Source of the DNA: Citricoccus sp. K5
GTDB taxonomy: Bacteria > Actinomycetota > Actinomycetes > Actinomycetales > Micrococcaceae
Assembly: GCF_902506195.1 (NCBI RefSeq)
Contig: NZ_LR732817.1
Span: 1,768,985 to 1,832,984 of the forward strand
Length of the DNA stretch: 64,000 nucleotides
Direction of reading: 5' to 3'
In this document: positions 45,501-52,544 of the stretch, one piece after another
Layout of the letters: each line of letters opens with the position of its first letter
How positions within the stretch are numbered: position 1 is the stretch's first letter
Translations under genes and position numbers: made by a program
The notes under the pieces: generated by a model
Seen by the model: the letters and a program-made list of their open reading frames with translations, nothing else
Told to the model about the DNA's origin: nothing
Databases searched by the model: none

Positions 45501-47492
45501 GACGCCGGTGGTGGCGGCGACGACCGCGTCCTCGAGCAGCCCGGCGGTGGCCTCAGATTCGGTGCCCACCGGGTAGCCCAGCCCGAAGTCATAGAGGTAG
45601 AACTTGCGTCCGTCCGCCGGTTCCACCTCGAAGGGCCGTTCGTCCAGCACGGACAGGCCGAGGTTCTGCAGCACGGGCAGGATCTCGGTGAGCGTGCGTG
45701 GCCGGTCCGAATAGACCTTCATCCGGCCGATCGTGAGGTCTGTGACCCGTTCCTCGGCGATCCGTGAGCGCTCGTCCTGGTGTTCGGGGACGACGTGCAC
45801 CACGGGCGCCCCCTCCCCCGGAAGGCCATTGAACCGGCCGATGTCCTCGAGGGCGTTGTCGATCTCGTAGGCCACCCGGTAGGCGGGCGGAAAGGCCTCG
45901 TCCCACAATCGGGCGGCGTCCACGCCGGAATCGGCGCCGAACGCCTCGACCGCCTGTTCGTCCACCCCCTCCTTCCAGGACCGGACGGCCCGGACCAGCC
46001 GGTTCTCGAGGTCCTTGGCGTCCACCGGTGCGGCGCGTTCGCGCTCGCGCGGCAGCCGGATGCGGAAGTACAGGCGTGCCAGCACGGATTCGGTGAGCCT
46101 GACCTGGAAGTCCAGGGACTCCCCGCCCAGGGCTTCCAGGAGCACGTCCTGGATACGGCCGCGCACATCCGTGTTGTAGCGGTCGCGGGGCAGGAAGACG
46201 AGGGCGTTCATGAAACGGCCGTAGGTGTCCGGCCGCAGGAACAGCCTGGTGCGGCGGCGTTCCTGCAGCTGCAGGATCTGCCGACAGGTCTCCCACAACT
46301 CATCCACGCCCACCTGGAACAGTTCGTCACGCGGGTAGGTCTCGAGGATCTGCTGGAGTTCGGCACCGGAGTGGGAGTCCCGAGGGAACCCGGACCGGTG
46401 CAGCACCTCGGCTGCCTTCTCCCGCACCAGCGGGATGTCTTCGAGTGACACCGAGTACGCCTTGGGGTCCCACAACCCCACGAACCGGCGTTCACCCGTG
46501 ACCTTGCCGTCACGGTCGTAGGTCTTCACGGCCACATAGTCCATGTAGGCAGAACGCTGCACCCGGGAACGCGAGTTCGCCTTGGTGATGATCAGCGGGA
46601 TGGGTCGCTCGATCTGGTTGCGACCGGCGATGGACAGGGGAGCCGGCGGCGTGGTGGGCCGTCGGCGCAGGATACCCAGGCCGGTGTCCTCCACCGGGAC
46701 CAGGACCTGGCCGTTGTCCCCACTGTGCAGCACGTACTCGCGGTAGCCGGTGAACGTGAAGTGGCCGTCCTCCATCCAGTTCAGCAGCTCGCTGCTCTCG
46801 CGCACGCCCTGCACGTTCGTCGGGGCATCGTGCGTCAGAGTGCGGGCGGCGGTGAAGGCAGCCGCGCGCATGCGGTCAGCATCGGCGATGGCCGCGCGCA
46901 CGTCCGCCAATGCGTGGCCGAGTCCCTTCTCGAGCCGGGCGGCCTCCTCATCGTCCAACGGGCCGACGGTCTGCACGCCGATCCAGGACTCTACGCCGGT
47001 GCGTTCGCCATCACCGGCGACCAGGGGGCCGAGGTCGGCGAGCGCTGCCGTGGTGTCACCGCTGGCGGTGCCCTGCTGGGTGGGGACGCGGTGGACGGCG
47101 GTCAGCGTCCCGGTGTCCTTGGCCCGATGGGTGATCACGGTCGGGTGGGCGACCATGCGGATCGCGTGCCCCTGGCGGGTCAGCTCACTCGTGACGGAGT
47201 CCACGAGGTAGGGCATGTCCGCATGCACGATCTGGACGAAGCCGTGGGGCCGGCTGGGGGTCACCCTCACGACCGCTTCGTTGGTGCCACGCCCGGCGGC
47301 CATCTCCACGTGCGTGGCGACGAGCCTCTCACGCGTGGGTGGGTCCAGCTCGGCCAGGTCCGCCTCCGAGACGTGCTCGAAGTACGCGCGGGCGAGGTGT
47401 TCGAGACCGAGGGGGGCGTCCGGGGTGCCGGCGGCCTGTTGATCGGTCCACAAAGGGGTTGACGACGACATCTGGGGGGTGTCCTCTTCCAT
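42558..47492 (-). CDS. gdh2: NAD-specific glutamate dehydrogenase (180-kDa class)
   Basis: A 1644-residue enzyme for catabolic oxidation of glutamate to 2-oxoglutarate and ammonia. The N-terminal third holds ACT-like regulatory domains (from about residue 60 to 700). The catalytic domain contains [24 protein letters not shown] and the lysine in [16 protein letters not shown] (about residue 870). The Rossmann part follows with [17 protein letters not shown]. The C-terminal helical domain completes the L_180 class, known in Streptomyces and mycobacteria. Two starts are possible: ATG 47492 (TATAGC ends seven bases upstream, possibly leaderless) and ATG 47471 (AGAGGA about ten bases upstream). 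It may be cotranscribed with pdtaS. Confidence 0.96.
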   Translation of the reverse strand: [1644 protein letters not shown]

Positions 47493-47633
47493 CGCTGCAG
47501 CTATACCGGAGGAACCGGGCCTGGGCCGGGTGCAACCGGATGAGTGGAACGTCCTTGGTCCACTAGGGCGAGCCTAACGGCCCGCAGGTCAAAGCGTGAA
47601 CGACGTGTGCCCGCTGCGGAGCGACGCGGGGGC
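47493..47633 (-). promoter_or_regulatory. gdh2 promoter region
   Basis: Between the CpaE-like gene's stop and gdh2 lie 141 bases without a gene. TATAGC (47500-47505, minus) is the best -10; no good -35 accompanies it. Confidence 0.35.
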
Positions 47634-49256
47634 TCAGCTGCGCCGCAGCAACGTCCGCAGACCGTGTCCGACGGCGGCCGTGGCGGGTCCCGTCTGGTGG
47701 CTTCCGGCAGCCGTGCCGGCCAGCCGGGCCACGGCGCGGCGCAGGGCCGACTTCGGTGCGGCCTCGGCCAGCACCTGCCCGCCGAGCAGCGCACGGTCCA
47801 AGGCCCGGCGGTCCCAGGGTAAGAACCCTCCGACGGTCCATGAACCGCCGAACCGGTCGAGGACGCCGGTGATCTGCGATTGTGGGGCCACCCCGGAGGC
47901 ATCCGTCCGGACCTGGTTGACGACCACCTCGACCCGGCTTCGCTCCATGGTGTCCACGTGCAGGCCCAGCTCGTCCAAGCCGTGGATGAGCCGGGGCAGC
48001 CCCACCGGGTCGCCGGTGCCGACGGCCAGGATGCGGTCCGCGGCGGCCAACCCGGCCAACGTGGCCGCGTTGCGCTGTGGAGCGGGGATGTCGAAACTCA
48101 GTTCCTCGTCCTCCTCCAGGCAGAACCCACAGTCCAGCACGACCTCGTCCCAGCCGGCTGCTGCCGCCGACAGCACGCCGTCCAGGGCGGCGCGGCGCAG
48201 TTCCGGCCACCGGTCCGCACGGGTCAGTCCCGTGAGTACCTGGAGGGTGGTCCCGGCCACCCGAGCCCGGAGCGCTGCTCGTCCGACCCCCTCCGGGGAG
48301 ATCCCTCCCTGGTCGGCGGTCCGGCACGCTTGGGCGATGCCCGCGGATTCGTCTAACAGGCCCAGGTGGATGCCCGCGGAGGCCGCATAGGTGTCCAGAT
48401 CGATCAGCAGGGTCCTGCGTCCGGCGAGGGCCAGCTCCACCGCGAGGTTGACTGCCACCGTGGTGCGGCCCGGGCTCCCAGCGGGTCCCCAGACGGCAGT
48501 CACCCGGGGCGGTGCCGCGGGCTCGGTGGCAACTTCCCCGGGGACCAGGGGCTCCGGCTCGCCGCGTCGATCGGATGGGGCTTCCATGGCCGGATCATCG
48601 CCGGGGTCCGGCGCCAGAACGCCCGGCACGGCCGGGCAGGCGTCGCCCCGGTCTGCTCCATCCCGCTCTGCGCTAGCCGGTTCTGCGCCGACCCGGATGG
48701 CGCCAGCCCCCGTGACGGAGAAGGACAGAGCCTGAGCGTGATCGGCTCCCGGGCCAGGGGTGCGCACCTCGTCGTCGGCCGGGCGAGCCGGCGTCGTCTG
48801 CTCTGACTCGGTCAGGTCGTCAGCGCCGTTCTGGGCTGCCCGGCGCCCACGGCCGCGCGCCCCGGGTCCGGCCGCGGCGCGCTGGCGTTGCTGGTCCTGG
48901 GAAGCCGCGTCGGCCAGCAGCACGGCCAGCTCTTCCGGGTCCAGATCCGGGGAGGCCACCGGGATACCGAGACCGGAGAGGCGGTCGCGTTCAGCGGCCA
49001 CCTCACTGAGTGCCACCACCGCGGCGGTCCGGGAACCCGCACTCCCGTCACCCAGGGATTCCATGAACGTCAAGGTGAGTTGATCGGTGTCTCCGGCCAC
49101 GAGAACGACGTCCGCCAGACCCGTGCGGGCCATCGAGATCAGTTCGGCGAGACTCTCGCAGCGGCGGATCACCGTGACGGGCCCACGCAGTCGCTCGAGT
49201 CCGGAGACGTGGTCGAAGCCGGGCATGATGGTGGTGGCCACCGAGACCTTGCGCAT
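47634..49256 (-). CDS. CpaE/MinD-like P-loop ATPase
   Basis: A 540-residue protein. Residues 1-115 look like a receiver-like pseudo-domain (VSVATTIMPGFDHVSGLERL, LADVVLVAGDTDQL, VVALSEVAAERDRLSGLGIP). A disordered Ala/Pro/Asp-rich linker (about 120-250) leads to a MinD/ParA-type ATPase. Its P-loop is WGPAGSPGRTTVAVNLA, in which Arg replaces the usual Walker A Lys. Later motifs are RTLLIDLDTYAASAGIHLGL and DEVVLDCGFC. The start ATG 49256 has AGGAG six bases upstream. It follows the SAF-domain gene by eight bases. Such CpaB/CpaE-like pairs relate to Tad pilus genes, but no other tad gene is present here. Confidence 0.8.
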   Translation of the reverse strand: MRKVSVATTIMPGFDHVSGLERLRGPVTVIRRCESLAELISMARTGLADVVLVAGDTDQLTLTFMESLGDGSAGSRTAAVVALSEVAAERDRLSGLGIPVASPDLDPEELAVLLADAASQDQQRQRAAAGPGARGRGRRAAQNGADDLTESEQTTPARPADDEVRTPGPGADHAQALSFSVTGAGAIRVGAEPASAERDGADRGDACPAVPGVLAPDPGDDPAMEAPSDRRGEPEPLVPGEVATEPAAPPRVTAVWGPAGSPGRTTVAVNLAVELALAGRRTLLIDLDTYAASAGIHLGLLDESAGIAQACRTADQGGISPEGVGRAALRARVAGTTLQVLTGLTRADRWPELRRAALDGVLSAAAAGWDEVVLDCGFCLEEDEELSFDIPAPQRNAATLAGLAAADRILAVGTGDPVGLPRLIHGLDELGLHVDTMERSRVEVVVNQVRTDASGVAPQSQITGVLDRFGGSWTVGGFLPWDRRALDRALLGGQVLAEAAPKSALRRAVARLAGTAAGSHQTGPATAAVGHGLRTLLRRS

Positions 49257-49264
49257 GTGCACTC

Positions 49265-49936
49265 CTACTGTCCAGCGAGCGACGGGACCACGCTGATGCG
49301 CGCACCATTGCCCTTGGCGTCCAGGACCTGTGGCAGCTGCTCCGGACCCACGAGGATCTGCACGTTCATCCCGCCCGTGGAGCCGAACGATCCGGTGGCC
49401 TCCGTGATCTCGGCCAGTTCGGCCGACGGGGCAACCAGTTGCGGTTCGCTGAAGCCCTGATTGCCGTCCTTGGCTGCGATCCACACGTCCACCCGGGACC
49501 CGGAGGCCGTTCCCTCGGGGAGCGGGTCGGCCACCGTCAGGGACACAGCCTGCCGGGACTGTGGGTCCACCACGGCCACGGCACCGGCCGGGAGCAGTTC
49601 ACCCTGGCGCACCGTGCCCACCACCGCGCTGTCCCCCGGGAACGGTTCGTCCGCTCGGAGGTAGTCGTCGGCCGCGTCTCCCAACCGGGCCTGCACCACC
49701 GTCAACTGTTCGGCCTCGACGACGTTGCCCGGAACCAGGTCCTGCCCGGCGGCCCAGTAGCCCTCTGATCGGTCCAGTGACTGCACCAGTGCCACGATCC
49801 CGGCCACCGACAACAGCACCAGCAGGAGCCCGGCCAGCAGCCGGGGGTCCTTCCATCCCGGCCGCGTGAGCCGCGGAGCCTCCGCCGTGTTCGTCCCCTC
49901 CACGGGCGTCCTCCCTCTCCGGTTCAGCAGCCCCAT
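49265..49936 (-). CDS. SAF-domain membrane protein (CpaB/RcpC-like)
   Basis: A 223-residue protein with one N-terminal membrane helix (about 32-52, LLAGLLLVLLSVAGIVALV) and a periplasmic-side SAF domain (about 60-130). The SAF domain has VPGNVVEAEQLTVVQARLG and GTVRQGELLPAGAVAVVD. The C-terminal half (SLTVADPLPEGTASGSRVDVW, LVGPEQLPQVLDAKGNG) matches RcpC/CpaB-like assembly proteins. It is coupled to the CpaE-like ATPase. Function in this orphan context is unknown. Confidence 0.8.
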   Translation of the reverse strand: MGLLNRRGRTPVEGTNTAEAPRLTRPGWKDPRLLAGLLLVLLSVAGIVALVQSLDRSEGYWAAGQDLVPGNVVEAEQLTVVQARLGDAADDYLRADEPFPGDSAVVGTVRQGELLPAGAVAVVDPQSRQAVSLTVADPLPEGTASGSRVDVWIAAKDGNQGFSEPQLVAPSAELAEITEATGSFGSTGGMNVQILVGPEQLPQVLDAKGNGARISVVPSLAGQ

Positions 49937-50108
49937 TCGCCGCTGACGTCCCCGACCACCTTAGCCAAGCCCGGCGCCTCCGCTGCCGGGGTGTGGACAA
50001 CACGGGGTGAACAGAGCGCACAGAACCGCTGCTGTGGACAACCCCTGCACGGAAGGCGACCGTGGAAGAATGGAGGTGACCGATGCCCGCTCTCGACCCG
50101 GAGGACCA

Positions 50109-50339
50109 ATGCCGCGCTTCCTGACCCTGACCGATGTCGCCGAGGAGCTCCAGGTCTCCATGGCGCAGGCACGTGCGCTGGTGCGCAGTGGGGAGCTGCC
50201 GGCCATCCAGATCGGCGGCCGGGGCCAGTGGCGGGTGGAGCAGGTCAAGCTCGACGAGTACATCGAGGACCTCTACGTGCAGCAGGCCGCCAAGGCCGAG
50301 GCCCGGAAGGCCGGTGCACCTCAGACGGAGGACGCCTGA
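50109..50339 (+). CDS. small helix-turn-helix (excisionase/BldC-like) protein
   Basis: A 76-residue DNA-binding protein. FLTLTDVAEELQVSMAQARALVRSGELPAIQIGG is a MerR/excisionase-type winged helix, followed by WRVEQVKLDEYIEDLY and an Ala/Lys/Glu tail. GGAGGACC ends right before the ATG at 50109, so I reject the longer frame from 50007. It is divergent from the SAF gene. Its 3' end overlaps the next gene by 19 bases in convergent orientation. Confidence 0.85.
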   Translation: MPRFLTLTDVAEELQVSMAQARALVRSGELPAIQIGGRGQWRVEQVKLDEYIEDLYVQQAAKAEARKAGAPQTEDA

Positions 50340-50884
50340 GCCGAACGCACCAGGTGGATGGCGTCGAAGGGGATCACCCTGAGCCCGCGGACATTGCGCC
50401 CGCGCCGCTGTTCGTCCCGCGGGTGGACCGCCAGGTCGAGGTGGTCCAGCCCCACCCGGTCGATGGTCCCCTCCCCGAGTAGCCGCCCGTCCCGGCCGGT
50501 GACCACGAGAGCCACGCGGGCCCGGGACAACGACCGGTACAGGGAGCCGATGCCCAGCCGCCGCCGCCCGGGGGACGGTTCCTGGGCCACCACGGCCAGG
50601 GGGCTGTCGACGGCCGCCACGGCAGCGAGGTTCACCACCAGGCTCCCGCTCCGGTCCGTGCCGCCGATCCAGGTGGACCCCACTGTGGAGAGGCTCAACT
50701 CCAGCCGTTCTCCGTCCGCCAGCAGAAGCGCCAGCGGCGTCCCCACCGCCCCGCGCAATCGATCGATCAGGGCGATCGAGGATCGCTCGCCGCGCGTCAT
50801 CTCGGCCGCCTCGGCCTCGGTGTCCTGCCAGTGTCCCTGGGCCAGCTGGGCCTCCAGATCGGCAAACAGCCCATCCCATCTCAT
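50321..50884 (-). CDS. conserved hypothetical protein
   Basis: A 187-residue soluble protein. An N-terminal helical part (RWDGLFADLEAQLAQGHWQD, AEAAEMTRGERSSIALIDRL) is followed by a beta-rich part with repeated Sm-like strands (LALLLADGERLELSLSTVGSTWIGG and LLGEGTIDRVGLDHLDLAVHP). Proteins of this form sit beside small HTH genes in many Actinobacteria. I do not know its function. TAGGCT lies six bases before the ATG on the minus strand, suggesting a leaderless mRNA. Confidence 0.75.
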   Translation of the reverse strand: MRWDGLFADLEAQLAQGHWQDTEAEAAEMTRGERSSIALIDRLRGAVGTPLALLLADGERLELSLSTVGSTWIGGTDRSGSLVVNLAAVAAVDSPLAVVAQEPSPGRRRLGIGSLYRSLSRARVALVVTGRDGRLLGEGTIDRVGLDHLDLAVHPRDEQRRGRNVRGLRVIPFDAIHLVRSAQASSV

Positions 50885-50987
50885 CTCTCCAGCCTAGACG
50901 GGGGAACCGGCCTCACCCGTCTCCGGGGTGAACGGGCCACCGTGGGGCGCGGTCCAGGACCTGGCGCCGCCTCAGCATCTGTGAAGC

Positions 50988-51012
50988 TCAAATCGCATCA
51001 AACGTCATCAAA
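50988..51012 (+). promoter_or_regulatory. three TCAAA repeats at 10-base spacing
   Basis: TCAAA occurs at 50988, 50998 and 51008. The last two are within an exact 10-base tandem, CATCAAACGT (50996-51005 and 51006-51015). They sit on one DNA face, 20 bases before a TTGACA -35. Head-to-tail operator binding is inferred. Confidence 0.45.
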
Positions 51013-51031
51013 CGTTCATTGCAGCACCCTA

Positions 51032-51060
51032 TTGACATCGCAAGCCAACTATTGTTGCCT
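51032..51060 (+). promoter_or_regulatory. promoter of the LysM gene
   Basis: TTGACA (51032-51037), 17 bases, then TTGCCT (51055-51060). The -35 is perfect; the -10 is weak, which fits an activated promoter. Confidence 0.4.
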
Positions 51061-51118
51061 TAGTCCATCAAGGAAGAACGACGGGCGTCCGGCGCCCGCG
51101 TGGCTGAAGGGGCACACT

Positions 51119-51898
51119 GTGAGTGCATCGTCTGAGAACCGCCGCCCGGCACTCCGGGGCGAGGACCTGGTCCTGACCCTGCTGTGCACCGTGGCCGGAC
51201 CGTTGCTGTGGTGGTTCGGCGCAACCGGGCTGGGAGGGGCCGCTCCCAGCGCCGGCCTGCCCCTCGTCGAGCGGCTGGTGGCCTCCCTGTGTGCCGGAGC
51301 GGGCGCCGTCGTGGCCGCATGGTGGTTCCTGGCTGTGCTGGGCACCGCCTTGGTGGCACTGGGTCACCGGACCAGGTCGCTCCGCCTCATACGCTGCGGC
51401 GGCACACTCTCCCCCGCCTTCCTCCGCCGGGTGGCGGCGTCAGTCCTGGGAGTCAACCTGCTGCTGGCGCCGGGGGCCTGGGCCACGCCGGGGTCCACCG
51501 TCGAGCCGCTCCCGGCGGCCCACGTTTCCACAGCGCGGGCGGCCTCGGTGTACACGCCCACCGCCCTCCCACACCCGGGTTGGCTCTCGGCCGCCTCGGC
51601 ATCCCTGCCGGACGAACAGCCCCTTCCGACACCCACGTGGAAACCCTCGGCCCCGGTACCGTCCGCTCCCGGTGCACCGCGCTCGGGCCAGTCCGCCACG
51701 GACGACGTCAAGACCGTCACGGTACGCCGGGGTGATTGCCTGTGGGACATCGCAGCGCATGAACTGGGTCCCACTGCCACCGACCTGGAAGTGGACGGCC
51801 GATGGCGCCAGTGGCATGACCACAACCGCACCGTCATCGGCAGCGACGCCGATGTACTCATCCCCGGCACCGTCCTCACGGCACCGCCCCTGAACTAG
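51119..51898 (+). CDS. membrane-anchored LysM protein
   Basis: A 259-residue protein. Three hydrophobic segments occupy about 15-125 (VLTLLCTVAGPLLWWFGATG, LVASLCAGAGAVVAAWWFLAV, and SVLGVNLLLAPGAWA, which resembles a secretion signal). A Pro/Ala/Ser-rich spacer (about 130-200) leads to a C-terminal LysM-like peptidoglycan-binding domain (VTVRRGDCLWDIAAHELGP to VLIPGTVLTAP). It probably spans the membrane and touches the wall. The GTG at 51119 has GAAGGGG upstream; the longer frame from 50831 is not used. Rv3235 follows 79 bases later. Confidence 0.8.
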   Translation: MSASSENRRPALRGEDLVLTLLCTVAGPLLWWFGATGLGGAAPSAGLPLVERLVASLCAGAGAVVAAWWFLAVLGTALVALGHRTRSLRLIRCGGTLSPAFLRRVAASVLGVNLLLAPGAWATPGSTVEPLPAAHVSTARAASVYTPTALPHPGWLSAASASLPDEQPLPTPTWKPSAPVPSAPGAPRSGQSATDDVKTVTVRRGDCLWDIAAHELGPTATDLEVDGRWRQWHDHNRTVIGSDADVLIPGTVLTAPPLN

Positions 51899-51977
51899 TC
51901 GGCACCCCGCACCGCATCCCGACCGAAGCCCCCACCGAACCCCGAACACGCTCGATTCCAGCACAACCGGAGGAACC

Positions 51978-52544
51978 ATGACGACCTTGACCACGGCAGC
52001 AGAACAGACCCCGGAGCAGACTCCGGCCCTGACCGTGACCGCCGTTCCCGCCACCCTGCCGCCCCTGGACTCCGTGGCCGGCTCCGGCCTGGGCCTGGCC
52101 TCCCGTGAAACGCGGAGTCAGCAGCACCCGGCATGGGCGCCCCGGCAGCGTCCACTCGACGAGACCACGATGACCGAGCGTGCACAGGCAGAGCACCGGC
52201 GCGAGGAAGAACGCCATGTCCGGTCCCTGGCGCGGATCGTGGCCTTGGCCTGTGTGGAGGCCGAACTCGGTCTTCGGTCGGCACGTCAGCTGTCCGCATG
52301 GCTCGACCTGGCCACCTACCAGAAGATGATCCGCCGGGCCGACCTGGCCCAACGAATCCGGGCCACCCGGAGCGATGGTCCCTCCGCGGCACCCAAGGCC
52401 CTCGGGGCTCGGGCCTGCCGACTGGGCCAGGATGCCTATGAGGCCAGTGCCACTGTCCAAATGCCGGACCGCGCCCGGGCCATGGCCTTGCGCATCGAGA
52501 AGCACCGCAACCGGTGGAAGGTCACGGCGCTGGAACTCGGTTAG
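51978..52544 (+). CDS. Rv3235-family protein
   Basis: A 188-residue protein. The conserved part (about 70-188) has [42 protein letters not shown] and [20 protein letters not shown]. This domain is regularly found beside secA in Actinobacteria (Rv3235 in M. tuberculosis); its function is unknown. The N-terminal 65 residues are Thr/Pro/Ala-rich. GGAGGAACC precedes the ATG. The stop overlaps the secA stop on the opposite strand (TTAG). Confidence 0.88.
   Translation: MTTLTTAAEQTPEQTPALTVTAVPATLPPLDSVAGSGLGLASRETRSQQHPAWAPRQRPLDETTMTERAQAEHRREEERHVRSLARIVALACVEAELGLRSARQLSAWLDLATYQKMIRRADLAQRIRATRSDGPSAAPKALGARACRLGQDAYEASATVQMPDRARAMALRIEKHRNRWKVTALELG

Noticed and set aside
43683-45767. 694-residue plus-strand frame opposite gdh2
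   Set aside because: Antisense shadow of gdh2; composition follows the third-position GC of the real gene.
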